Source: Sporodiniella umbellata
Lineage: Eukaryota; Mucoromycota; Mucoromycetes; Mucorales; Rhizopodaceae
NCBI GenBank assembly: GCA_025677835.1
Contig: JAIXMR010000035.1
Coordinates: forward strand, 1-64,000
DNA: 64,000 bases
Direction: 5' to 3'
The notes under the pieces were generated by a model. That model was not told the origin of the DNA, ran no database searches, and worked only from the letters and a program-made list of their open reading frames with translations. The position numbers and the translations under genes were made by a program. This document shows positions 45,189-56,272 of this stretch, piece by piece. Within the stretch, counting starts at the first letter, position 1; each line of letters begins with the position of its first letter.

Positions 45189-47118
45189 ATGTCAGAAATT
45201 GCATCCTCTGTTAATGTCGATGCTCTTCCAAAAAACGACGCCGTAAAGAAAGCGCATAAAGCCAGAAAAAGAAATAAGAAAAAAAGTCGAAAGCAGCGTT
45301 TAGCCGAAGAATTAGAAAAAAAAGTAACAAAAGAGCACTTTGATTCGCGTACTGATTTTTTTTTTTATAAAAGAGTACTGAAAAACAAGAAGAAAGAGAC
45401 GGTTCTCTTGACGATGTTGAAATTGAGTATGTGGTCAAGCCTATAGATGCATCAACGTTGAAGAAAGAGTTGAAAATGGATGAAGAATCACTTCAACAAT
45501 TTTCGGAAATCTTTAAACACTTTCAGACTGGAAAGCCTGAGGAAGATGATGAAGTAAAAAAAAAAAAAGGCATTATCACTGTCCAAAACTTATTTTTTTT
45601 TTTTTAAGGAATACCCTGTTCACGATTCATCACAATTGCATGAAGAGGATGAAGAAGACGAAGAGAATGACGGTTCAGATCAACCTCTGTCCAAAAAGAA
45701 GCTTAAAAAAATTCAACGTTTAACTGTCGCTGAATTGAAACAGTTGGTTAAGAAGCCAGAAGCAGTTGAGGTAATACGAGCTACTGTTGTTTCAAAACAA
45801 AAACTGATACATTCTTCTACGTGTTTAGTGGTGGGATGTTGCAGCTTCGGATCCTAGATTGCTTGTTTCATTGAAATCATACCGTAATACAGTTCCTGTT
45901 CCTGCCCACTGGAGTCAGAAGCGTAAATACCTTCAAGGTAAACGTGGTATTGAAAAGCCACCATGGGAGCTTCCTGGTAAGACTGTTTACTAAAAAAATG
46001 CTAGACATACTAAATTTATTTATCTATTAGATTTCATAAAGGACACCGGCATCATGGAAATGCGTGAGGCCGTTAGAGAAAAAGAAAACTCTGCAGGTTT
46101 AAAAGGAAAAATGAAAGAAAAAGTAGCACCTAGAATGGGAAAACTTGATGTTGACTATCAAAAATTACACGACGCTTTCTTTCGCTTTCAAACAAGACCC
46201 AAGTTTACTATTCATGGTGAAGTATATTACGAAGGCAAAGAGTTTGAAACGCGATTGAAGGAACAAAAACCAGGACAGCTTACGACCGCACTAAAAGACG
46301 CACTAAACATGCCTCCTTTAGCACCCCCGCCATGGCTAATCAATATGCAACGATATGGCCCACCGCCTAGTTATTCCAATCTTAAAATTGCAGGCCTAAA
46401 TGCGCCAATACCAGAAGGTGCACAATGGGGTTACCACCCTGGTGGTTGGGGCAGACCTCCTGTGGACGAATACAACCGACCTCTTTATGGGGATGTGTTT
46501 GGCATTTCTCAACCTGACACCACACCTCCAGAAATTATTGAACCTATTGACAAGCAAGTGTGGGGTGAGCTTGAGCCTGAAGAAGAATATGATGAAGAAG
46601 AAGAGGAGGCAGAAGAGGAGGAAGAAGAGGAAGAGGAAGAAGAGGAAGAGCAGCAACAAGATAGCAACGACGGAACTAGTATTCCTCAAGATGCTGCCGA
46701 TGGTCTGGAGACACCTTCGGGCATTGCTTCAGTTGCATCTGGTCTGGAAACTCCTGCTCATATTGAGCTTCGTAAAGATCGTAAGAAGGACGAAGATGAA
46801 GGGCCAAAACAATTATACCATGTACTTCCCGAGGTTAAAAAAACCATTACTGGATTTATGGGATCACAGCATGGCTATGATATGACATCTATCAACGAAA
46901 CAACGTCCAGCTCATCTAAACGAAAATCTGATAACGTTGAAGTAGCTATCGACCCAAGCGAATTAGAGAGAGGCTTAGATGAGTCAACTCTTCGTGCTAA
47001 ATATGATGCAGAACAAAAAGCAAAGATGGCCATTGGAGATAACAGTGAAGACTTGTCTGATATGTATGCAGAACACGCCCAGAGAAAGGCAAAGAAAGCG
47101 AAAACACAGAAGCGCTAG
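45189..47118 (+). CDS. CUS1: Splicing factor 3B subunit 2 (SF3B2 / Cus1)
   Basis: Five exons: 45189-45323, 45374-45553, 45609-45770, 45829-45976, 46031-47118; 570 residues. The DUF382 block is WWDVAASDPRLLVSLKSYRN ... VPVPAHWSQKRKYLQGKRGI, followed by PPWELPDFIKDTGIMEMREA. The PSP proline-rich motif is PPPWLINMQRYGPPPSYSN ... IPEGAQWGYHPGGWGRPPVD. An acidic run of about 40 residues of mostly Glu follows, then a basic C-terminus. The protein belongs to the U2 snRNP SF3b complex and binds near the branch site, together with SF3B4/Hsh49. The N-terminal Lys/Arg-rich segment (KARKRNKKKSRKQR) suits nuclear import. Confidence in the family is very high. Confidence 0.97.
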
Positions 47119-47300
47119 CTTTTGTTTGAGATACGAAATAAAAACACATAAAAAAGACTGGAAAAAAATTTGAAAAAAAAAAGTTGATGACAAATAAAAC
47201 TAAAGAAAAAGCGTAATGTCTCATAATAACTCCTATGTCTTACTTACTAAACTGTGTACATCAAGTTTATTAGTAGGCTGGTATAAAGTCAACATGACAT

Positions 47301-47981
47301 TCATAGCGATATAAAACTTGAAATAATAAAGAAACCGAATACCGAGAACAAAATAAACATCTACATGATGCACATTTAGAAAGAAAAAAAAAAGGCAACT
47401 ATTCATATACCATAGATTTGAGCGTAAGGGGTTCAATGAGAGTATCTACTAATTCACCAAAAACCCTGGTAACAATCTTGGCTCTCCCAACATTCTGCAT
47501 GTTTGCACGACGGCACACATCCCATTCGTGACAAAACTGTTGCCACACAAGGCCTTGAAGATTCGGTCCACAGTTATTGCTTATATAATTGTGATTGCAA
47601 TTTTTTACTTTCTCTTCAATTTCTGTGCTGTTTAAAAAAGTTTCGAGAGTTCAGCTGTATGTCCTCTGTGATTAAGTTTCTATCGCTTACACTTCAAGTT
47701 GATATTGCGATTCTATTTCTTCTAGACAGATGCGTACTAAACTAATGAGCACTATTAGAATGACTATAATGCCTAAAATATGCAAAAAAGCGCGCACATA
47801 ACTAAAGGGCAAAATTCATATGTTTATGGTTAAAGTTTAACAGAAAAGAACAGATGTGAGGGAGTAACCTTAGAATAATAAAAGGAATGTCTGATATTTG
47901 ATAGTTTGTGCTTTTAAAAGAAAACGTATGAGACTCGCTTTCTTCTATTCTTCTTTTCTTATTTGATGGTTCAAGTGACAT
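47301..47981 (-). CDS. BRR6: Brr6/Brl1 family nuclear-envelope protein
   Basis: Four short exons: 47981-47869, 47801-47691, 47627-47411, 47360-47301; 166 residues. The pattern matches the di-sulfide Brr6-like family. A first membrane helix (LHILGIIVILIVLISLV) is followed by an amphipathic region (EEIESQYQLEVTEIEEKV) and the luminal domain with four cysteines (NCNHNYISNNCGPN and QQFCHEWDVCRRANMQNVGR). Then come LVDTLIEPLTLKSM and a second helix (MFILFSVFGFFIISSFISL) encoded by the last exon. Yeast Brr6 and Brl1 sit in the nuclear envelope and help fuse inner and outer membranes during nuclear pore assembly. The first donor is weak (GTTACT), but its phase and the continuity of the first helix support it. 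Without the final 20-codon exon the second helix would be missing. Confidence 0.85.
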
Positions 47982-48309
47982 GAAAGCTAAAGAAAGGAGC
48001 TTAAAAATGGCTTTTTTTTTTTTTTTTTTTCGTTTGGTTTTTTAAGTTCAGATAAACGATAATCTCAGCCTGAGCACCGCCTTTCATCAACAAACACTGT
48101 TTTTTTTTTTTTAAAAAAAAAAAAACAGTTTTTCTCCTTTCTTCTTTCGTACGAGAACGTTTTTTGTAAGTTGAATGGTTCAATCCTTTCATTTTATATC
48201 AAAAAAGATACAAAATAAAATAAAAAGCTATTAAAAGAAATATGAAAACACCGAAGCTAATGCGTTCCTTTATTTATTTTGTTCTGGTCATCTAGCAATT
48301 CAATAAATC
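47982..48309. promoter_or_regulatory. Divergent promoter region BRR6 / ESS1 with T13A13 palindrome
   Basis: 328 bp between opposite start codons. A perfect palindrome, CTG-T13-A13-CAG, lies at about 48097-48128, and another T run lies near the BRR6 start. No coding frame. Confidence 0.55.
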
Positions 48310-48936
48310 ATGGTAAAAATAAAGGGAGGCGAAATTGGCAGACAATCAAAGGGAGTCATAGGCTGCTTTACTGTTTTCAACTGAATCTCGTTTAAACTTT
48401 TCTTTTTGCGTGTTTCTAGAGCTTACCAGAAAATTGGGTTATGCGCCACTCTCGCACATACAACGCGGATTACTACTACAACACTGTTACAAAAGAATCG
48501 AAATGGGATGCACCTGTTTTAAAAGGGGAAATTGAAAGAGTTCGCGCTAGTCATCTATTGATTAAGAGCAAAGATTCTAGACGACCAAGCTCATGGAAAG
48601 AAGTAAAAAAAAAAAAAAAAAAACGATTTAATAATCATACGTATTGTTGTTGTTTTTTTTTTTTTTTAGGAACACATTACCCGATCAAAAGAAGAAGCTC
48701 TGCAGATACTGATGGCCTTCCAACAAAAGATTGAATCTGGCCAAGAAACTTTATCTGCATTGGCTACAAATCAATCCGACTGCTCAAGCGCTAAAAGAGG
48801 AGGTGATTTAGGATACTTTGAGCGTGGCCAAATGCAAAAACCATTTGAAGAAGCTACCTTTGCTCTTCAAGTAGGCGAATTGAGTAAGCCTGTTTGGACC
48901 GATAGTGGTGTTCATCTTATTCTGAGAACAGCTTAA
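48310..48936 (+). CDS. ESS1: Peptidyl-prolyl cis-trans isomerase Ess1/Pin1
   Basis: Coding exons 48310-48312 (the ATG alone), 48420-48602 and 48670-48936; 150 residues. The WW domain is [13 protein letters not shown] ... [17 protein letters not shown]. The parvulin domain shows the phosphate-binding basic cluster [16 protein letters not shown], the catalytic cysteine in [15 protein letters not shown], and [19 protein letters not shown] with ILRT near the end. Ess1/Pin1 isomerises phospho-Ser/Thr-Pro bonds, with the RNA polymerase II C-terminal repeat as main target in yeast. The start is chosen because ATG-GTAAAA followed by a good acceptor gives MSLPENW, while the next ATG would cut into the WW domain. 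The middle intron holds poly-A and poly-T runs. Confidence 0.95.
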
Positions 48937-49450
48937 AGGAAAGAAAGAGAAATAAAGAAAACCTCGCTGATGTTAAATAGTGTGGAAATTATTTATTAGA
49001 AGTTTTCCCCTTTTTTTTTTTCTTTTGTCAATGAAAGAGCCCTTGAATCAAGGAAGAAAAAAAAAGTGACATACGGTTGTTACCTTAGAAAAAGCTAGCA
49101 TGATAAAGTCTACCAGAAAGAAATTTGTTTGTAATAGTCAGTACTTTTAATGATGGAATTATAATAACAAAAAAAGGGGGGTTGAGTAATAAGAAATTAA
49201 AGGATTGAAAGGTACATAAATTTACAGAAATATATATATATATATATATAGTGTGAGTGTGTGTTTGGATGTATGTGTATGTGTGTTTGTGTGTGAGTGA
49301 ATTTTTTTTTTTTTTTTTGAGGTTGGAAAGCATAAAGGTATACAATAAGAGAAAAGCCTATGGTAATGAGAGTAATTGAATAAACGAATGACATTTCCTT
49401 TTTCTTGAAAAAAGAAAAAAAAAACAAAAACAAAAACAAAAGCAAAGCGC
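48937..49450. other. Spacer between convergent genes with TA/TG simple repeats
   Basis: 3' regions of ESS1 (+) and the bHLH gene (-). A (TA)n run of about 22 bp at 49229-49250 is followed by a TG-rich stretch to about 49298 and a T run. No coding frame. Confidence 0.7.
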
Positions 49451-50533
49451 CTATGGCCTCTGTGGTCTATAGAAACCAGGGTTGGGTTGATGTTGTTCGA
49501 TTACTGTCATAGGAATATAGCGTTGTTGTTCTACATAGCGAGATGAATTTATACCCCTTTCGCTTTGATAGTTTAGATGGGTACCGGGCATAATGGCGTA
49601 AAGCTGCTCAAAGTCATAGTATGGGGTCTGTTCTTGTTTTATATTGTTCGTGAGTTGAATTTCGTTTTTACTGCTCCAATTGTGAAGAGGAGCTGCTCTC
49701 GGAGTTCTGTTTGTAGCGGGCGGTGATACAGAGCTATAATGAGGGGCTCGAGCAACCTGTGTTGTGGGGAGGTAACCGACGGCTTGGTCAAGCGGTGATG
49801 ACTGCTTTACCATTGTTATTGGGCTGGGTTTTTGGACGTCTTCTTTCACATGATCCGACCCCACTGACTTTGCAGAACCAGGGCTGGCGGGAGGCACCGA
49901 GAGTAGGGGAGGATCCATTTGGATAGACTTTTTTCTTTTGTAACTACGATCGTCCAACTGAGATAATAAAACGCTGTTTATCTTCTCTAATTCTTTCACT
50001 CTGTTTTTCATCTGTTCCTCCCTAATCACTGATTCCTTGATATAGTCCAGTGTGCGATCGATTATCGTGACTTTAGAGTGTCGGTTATCGTTCTGAAGAT
50101 TGGGAAGAATATGAGCCAATTGCTGAAACTTTGCGTTCAGGTTCTCTCGGCGAGCTCGCTCAGTTGCGTTATGCTCAGCCCTTCTTTCGGCTTTTGTCTG
50201 TAAAGGTCTAACTGTGTTACCTGCAGACATTAGGGACTCTGGTCTTTCAAAAGGGCTGTTTGGATAATTCTGTGCACCTAAATATATATTTTTAGCTAAT
50301 CTTAATAAGACGCCGCCTTCTATTTATTTTTCTCCTTTCTTACAGGACATTATAGAATCGGGGCTTCGGTAAGAAGCTTGCTGGAAATCCAAAGATACAG
50401 GTGGCTGCGAGCGGTGGGGGACAGAAGCTGCAAACTGCAATGGCAGTTCAGTCTGATAGAGCCCTGAGCCTGGGTTAAACACTGGATGAGGTTGAGACTG
50501 GAAACTCTGTGAAAACGGATTCTCTTGTGACAT
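49451..50533 (-). CDS. bHLH transcription factor
   Basis: Two exons: 50533-50344 and 50277-49451; 338 residues. The basic region and helix 1 read RRAEHNATERARRENLNAKF, with the H-x4-ER-x-RR layout used to bind E-boxes. The loop is short (PNLQNDNRHSK) and helix 2 is VTIIDRTLDYIKESVIREE, continuing into a heptad stretch (MKNRVKELEKINSVLLSQL) that could be a leucine-zipper-like extension. The flanks are Gln/Ser/Pro-rich and disordered, and the C-terminus is Gln/Tyr/Pro-rich. Targets and role are not predictable. The intron lies between the disordered N-terminus and the DNA-binding domain (donor GTAAGA). An ATAAAA repeat lies in the upstream region (about 50,587-50,618). Confidence 0.9.
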
Positions 50534-51305
50534 CAATTTTTCAGAAATAAAAAAAAAAAAAAATGGATACAAAAAAAAAGAGGAAATAAAAATAAAAATA
50601 AAAATAAAAATAAAAATATATAGAAAAGAAACACGGTGTGTGCTCATCGTACCAGCTACAGCAATTTACGGATCTTAAAATCCTAATTTGTGGTATTCTG
50701 ATGTCGCAATTGGGCCTTTTTTCGACTAGTACAAACTGCTACCACCTTGCTCTTTATTACATTGATTATTTCCATGGCACATGTACTAATTTTCTGGGCA
50801 AGTAGCCCTTTCCTCAAAAGCTTGCTGTTACAATAAGCAGCTTTAAAATAAATAAGGTTTGTGCACCACAAAGTAAAAAAAAAAAAAAAAAAAAAAAAGG
50901 AAAACAGAAACCGCTTTCTGCTGAAATCAAACAGTCTATACAAAAATACAGTTCAAAGCCGATTTGTTTTAACTGCCTAATCGTAGACTGCTTTAACGTA
51001 AGCAGAAAAAAAATTGGGACAGAATAATATTAAGTCATAATCTTGTGTTAAAAAAAAATATTCGTTTTGATTGTGTTACCAATTAGCCACACAAAGGCCA
51101 ATAAAATCTGACTTTAACGATCATCTCTGAACCTTATGCAGGCTTTTAGTCTTAATTGGCACGCTTGTTTTTTTCTTCGGGTACGGGTTGATCTTTTATT
51201 ATTTTGTTACGACTTCAGAATAAAATTGGCACGCTTTATAATTTTTTGTCATGCGTGTTCTATTTTTGGTACGGTTTGAAAATAGAAATTGGGACGAATT
51301 ACTTT
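50534..51305. other. Gene-poor region, first part
   Basis: No supported gene. Contains a poly-A run (about 50,875-50,899) and several copies of a short TTGGNACG motif between about 51,014 and 51,320. Confidence 0.5.
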
Positions 51306-51467
51306 TTTTGGTACGGAGTGCCTTCTGATTTTGGGATTAAATACGTTGAAGACAGCATGCAGCGATAACATATACCTTGAGCCTGGCTTTTTTTTTTTTT
51401 TTAATCATGTCTATCCCAAAACTTTTCAACATGCCTGACCCAAACTTGATAGCCTTTAAAAGCAATG
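51306..51467 (+). repeat. Dispersed repeat, copy A (inverted partner at 54.4-54.5 kb)
   Basis: About 160 bp that match the reverse complement of 54393-54545 at roughly 80 percent by eye. This includes a perfect core longer than 20 bases around 51358-51380 and shared flanks ('CTATCCCAAAA', 'TTTTCAACAT', 'CCTTCTGA', 'TTTGGGATT'). Copy A carries about 8 extra bases near 51339. No ORF of note. It may be the end of a decayed transposable element. Confidence 0.75.
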
Positions 51468-54392
51468 TATTCGCAAGTTTCATAAAAACGCGATGTCAAA
51501 CTGCCTGCTGTATCAAGTAGGTTTCTCTTGATACCGCTTTTTGTTTTTGGTCACAGTTTTTGAAGCAAGTTTAAAAAAGAAGAGTAAGGAGACATGAACA
51601 AAGATTTATACTCTTTCTTGTTAACAAAGCGGCTACTTCTACAGTTATCCACCCATATAAAAAATTGTGTACCTATCAGGTGTGTCCACTGATGCTTTCA
51701 AACACTTGAAAATACCATATGCCTTGGCTCCCCTTTTTCAAAGGCTTCTTCTTTCTTCCATAAGAGGTAGAATTTACATTCTCCATTTTACTCATTTTCT
51801 GCTTCTCCGTTGTTACAGTTGCTCTCTTTTATGGAAAAGCACACTACCCTGTTACATACTTGGACAGAGAGGCATTAAAAACGTACAACGCACTGCTGCT
51901 TTAGATACATTAGTACCTTCACATTGCTTTATCTTTATAAACATAAACGCTTGATTGGGTGTGTACTTGCTGTATTTTTTGCTATCATCGTCAATAAACA
52001 CAGCTTTTTTTCTGTAAGCGAGTCAATTTCCGTAGTTGCGTCCACTTTTAGTATGTTGATAAATCGAATGTCTTTTCAATGTCGCCATATTTGTAGACTG
52101 TATTCTTCATCCTTTCTTTAGATTTTTCGCTAATAATATAATAGTCTCTTGGAAGTATAAAGCTAACGAGGTTCATACTAGTTTCTAATCGATCTGGTAT
52201 CAAAAAAAAAAAAAAAAAAGGATACGCCTGAAAATACACGCCTTCAAATATCAAAAAAAATATGGGTCGTACCATCTAGCGTACCGATTAAGACTAGAGC
52301 TCTGTGCATACATCACGAATTCTCCATAAATATCTAAAATTACGCGTAAAATATACGAACTCTATCATTGTTTGTGTATAAAGACTCTCTTTTTTTTTTT
52401 AGTTGTTCATCCGTGAAAAGACTACTAGACGCCTCCTAAAAGCCTTCCTGGGTGTATCGTAATGCAATTAGGTTTTTTTTAATCGTATCCTTTGTCCTTT
52501 ATTTCTGCATTTACCTTTTTGGGAGTAAAGCTGTCTTCACCTTCACGTGGCTACTCCTGCTAGTAAAAGCTTCTATTGCTTAGAAGCTAAGACAGACATT
52601 ACACCGTATAGTTAAAAATGTAGCTTACAAAAGATGCTGTGTAGTTAAATTATTTGTAGTTTAAGATATTTTAGTTCCATTGCTACCAATTTTAATCATC
52701 CTGCTTTCTGTGTGTTTGCCATCTGCCTACAATTAAAGTATAATAAATACCTTACGTGTGAACCTAGAGAATGTTTTTTTTTTTAAAAAAAAAAAAACAT
52801 ACATAGATGAGAAGAGGCCTAAATAAATTGTAAAAATTACTTTTTTTTAATAAATATAAACTGGGTAATATATAAAATCCAATAAACTAAAGAAGGATAT
52901 AATATGAGATAAAGATAATAACTTTAAGCAGCTGCTTGCTCGTTCTTCATTGCTTCTTTTTCTCTCTCCAGTGTTGAAGCACAGTGATATAATTCCTGAA
53001 GCAGCTTCTACTCTTGGTACGTTCCTTGTCATTTTGTTTGGTTTTTTCATGGCAGAAATTATTTGATAGACAAGCTTTAAAATTTGTAGCAGTTTTATAC
53101 AGATACTATCAGATTCTTCAGATAAGATTATATGAGTAATTCTAGTTATGCATCACATAGGCGGGTCGCACAATGCCAAAAAAAAAACCTGTTTTTTTTA
53201 TAAGATTCACTAATACTGACAGCTAATGTATCAAAAATTGTAAAGACTATTTAAACCATCGCTTGCCAACCTGAAGGAATCTGACAACAATAATACCCCG
53301 TATAAAAGTAGGCGCAGTATTATATGTAGATTGCACAACATACCTTTCAATGTTTTGAACATTTCAAAGGTTTTTCAAGCAATTCCTTTGTCTAATTTAC
53401 CGTATTTTGAATAGCCATATTCTACATGTTGTAGTTTAAACAGCAAGTTTAATTTTCTGTTGATCAACATCATTTCCATCTTTTATTCGCCTGTTATTGT
53501 TCTTTTATTGTTTCTAGTTGTAGTAGACGACTTACTCGACTTTTTGTCACTAAATTATATAGACCAGAAAATAGTCAATACATACATACAGGTCGTCAAA
53601 TTTAGATATATGTGTGTATTAACCCTCTACAATTGATTATGGATTCAAAATATACAATTTCCATATGAACCAAACTCTACGAAGAACGTCTCGTTCTACT
53701 TGGTCAACCACTCGTAGGTAATTGCACTTGGAGAGGCTTAAATTTTTCAAGAGAGCAAGTTCAATCCAATAACAAGAAAAACAGTCTACATCTTCTGTCA
53801 ATTGAAGCTTCGATTCAGCAAAACCAAAAGATTTTTTTAAAGATTCAATGTAATCCTTGACCTCAAAGGTAACCCCAGTTAATCTTTTTTTGTTTGCACG
53901 CTCTAAATTCATTGATCTCTTCAACAATCAAATATTTTTTTCTATTGATATTTCTTGATCCATGTATCATCGAATCCAGAGGACTAGAGAAAAGATTATA
54001 TTAGCATATATCTGTAGAAAGAGTGCGCAGTACTTACTGCTCATAAATTCAGCTCAAAGCGAGCTCCGTCATCTTTTTTTTTTTTTCAACAATAGTGCTG
54101 GTTGACAACTTCCACATTTTACTTTTGTCTAAGCTATCAAACGAGTCTTTAACTTTTTCTTTGTCATCTGAACAGAGCTTCAACTGCTTTGTACTGCTGA
54201 AAGATTCTGAACTTGCTGCTGCTGTTGTTGATATTAGTATTTTTATTAGCTTGAAGCAATAAAGACCAAGTTTTTTGCTACTAATTGTCTTGGTAATAAG
54301 CTCCCAATTTAGTTTGGCCGAGCTTTAAAGAAAATATGAATGGTTTGGAAATTCTTTACACAAAACAAGCTTACAATTAACTACGGATCTAT
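51468..54392. other. Gene-poor segment between the inverted repeat copies
   Basis: 2.9 kb without a supported gene. It includes a T11A13 palindrome flanked by ATG/CAT (about 52771-52800). It also includes an ORF on the minus strand at 53637-53927 (96 codons, contains NYLRVVDQVERDVLRRVW) with protein-like composition but no recognisable domain, which could be a decayed exon or an orphan gene. Other ORFs (51667-51954, 52847-53050) look like chance. Confidence 0.45.
53637..53927 (-). CDS. Hypothetical ORF, doubtful
   Basis: 96 codons starting near a TTG/ATG pair, with mixed charged and hydrophobic composition (TFEVKDYIESLKKSFGFAES, WIELALLKNLSLSKC). No intron partners were found up- or downstream and there is no recognisable domain. 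It lies inside the segment bounded by inverted repeat copies, so it may be part of an element or simply a chance frame. Confidence 0.2.
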   Translation of the reverse strand: MLKRSMNLERANKKRLTGVTFEVKDYIESLKKSFGFAESKLQLTEDVDCFSCYWIELALLKNLSLSKCNYLRVVDQVERDVLRRVWFIWKLYILNP

Positions 54393-54545
54393 TACTGTTA
54401 AAGACTGCCAAGGTCGGGTCAGATATGTTGAAAAATTTTGGGATAGATGTGATTAAAAAAAAAGAAGCCAGACTCAAGGTATATGTTATCGCTGCATGTT
54501 GTCTTCAATCCCAAACTCAGAAGGTAATATGTAACAAAATAAAAA
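54393..54545 (-). repeat. Dispersed repeat, copy B (inverted relative to 51.3-51.5 kb)
   Basis: Reverse-complement partner of copy A. The similarity fades at about 54393 on one side and around 54545-54560 on the other. Confidence 0.75.
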
Positions 54546-56221
54546 AAAAGTATTGTCTGATGTAGAGCTAAATCTGTATGATGAATTCTTTTTTTTTTGC
54601 TAATAGTTAACTTTAGTTTATACTATGACTTTATGGTTTAAAAATACTTGTAGAGACAGTATGAAACTATTTTATAAAGTAACTTCTACTGAAAGCTCTT
54701 TTTAGAGCCTTTGACGTCAATTAGTAAGCATTCAAAAGATTAGACAACCATAAGTAAACCAAAGCAATTAGTGAGGTCCTCAGAGTACATTTCTATTATC
54801 TTGGAGTAGCCAGTAAGCTCTTAATGCCACACTCTTTCATCTAGCCGTATTGGTTCAAGCTTCTCCCCCCCCCTTAGGTTCTTTCTCCTTTTCTCTATTT
54901 GAGCAACTGAATCTTAACAACAAAATAACAAATGGCTCTTGAGAGCCAGAGCCCATCCTTTCGGCTACTCTTCTTCTAAAATTGTTCATCTGGTTTTGCG
55001 GTAAGCCGTTTTCCTTTTAAGATGTTGTAAAAGTAGATTGAACTGTTCCAAACATCTAGATATGAAACTCTATTTTGAACTGGCATTTCTCGTTGACGGC
55101 CACCTTATTCGAAGATTACATACGATAATCAAACGATCCACCAATCCCTCTCAATTGAGGGGTTTTTTCAACCAAATAGGGTCACTTTTCGCTTGGAAGA
55201 GATCATTAATTGATGGTATCGACAATGTATACGTCTTCAGATATATTGATCTTTCCTTTTTATGTAGACATATACTTGCTTTCAAACCTACCCGGCTACA
55301 TATTTACATGTCTTTTTCTATACGTGGATACATAATAGCAAAATAACTTTTACACTTTATGGCTTACAAAAAAAAAAAAAAGAGTTCAGGTTTCCTCTTA
55401 TGACGCTTACAACTACTTGGACTGATAAATTACAGGAATCGTTATTTTTTTTTTTTTTAATGAAAGGGAAAGCCTTATTAAGGGAACCAGCTTATTTGTG
55501 AGTGCTACGCCTTTTGCTGGAATGCATTTTGAGTTCTTTTCTGGCCAAAAAGTAAAAAAGAGGCCGAGAAAGCCAGACTATTAAGACAACGAAGTTGAAG
55601 AAAAGCTTGTGAGGGACAAAGGACTGGAGACTGAGGAGCCTGCTGTATTGTACGTCAACATTGAGCAAAGTAGTACATAGCAAAGGGTGCAACAGCTGTT
55701 CATTTTGCGAAATCTATGAATGAGCTTCTTGATATCATGAACGCAAACAAAAGCCTTGCTGGTAGTTACCTTTTAGTAAAAAGCTGCTCTATTTAGAAGT
55801 CGCATTTACTGATAAGAAAGATTGAGAGTAGAGGTTATTAAGTAATGTATTTGCTCCTTATTTTGCCAAAGCTGAAACACAACATAATGCGTACTACAAA
55901 ATACACATGTTCACTAAAGATACGAGTAAGCATGATAAAAGCCAATTTTGCTTTATGTGCAATCTCTTTGACTGAAATCTTAAAAACCTTATGATCCTAT
56001 GGTAAACCGCGGCGTCATGGACTCCAAAAAGTATACAAAAAAAGACCGACTCTGTTTCCCACTTTAGCTCTACGTACAGCAAGTCGTCTTAACGATCAAA
56101 AAAATTTCCAACTCCATTAGTCAAAGCTTTTCTTTTATTTATATAAATATTAGAACACAACAATCCAACCTCCCTTTTGGATGAGCCTTCTCAAATAAAA
56201 AGACGTGGAGGTGAGATGTAT

Positions 56222-56272
<51 letters not shown>

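Noticed and set aside
49229..49300. TA/TG repeat as a possible regulatory element
   Set aside because: Simple microsatellite between convergent 3' ends; nothing beyond repeat slippage is needed to explain it.
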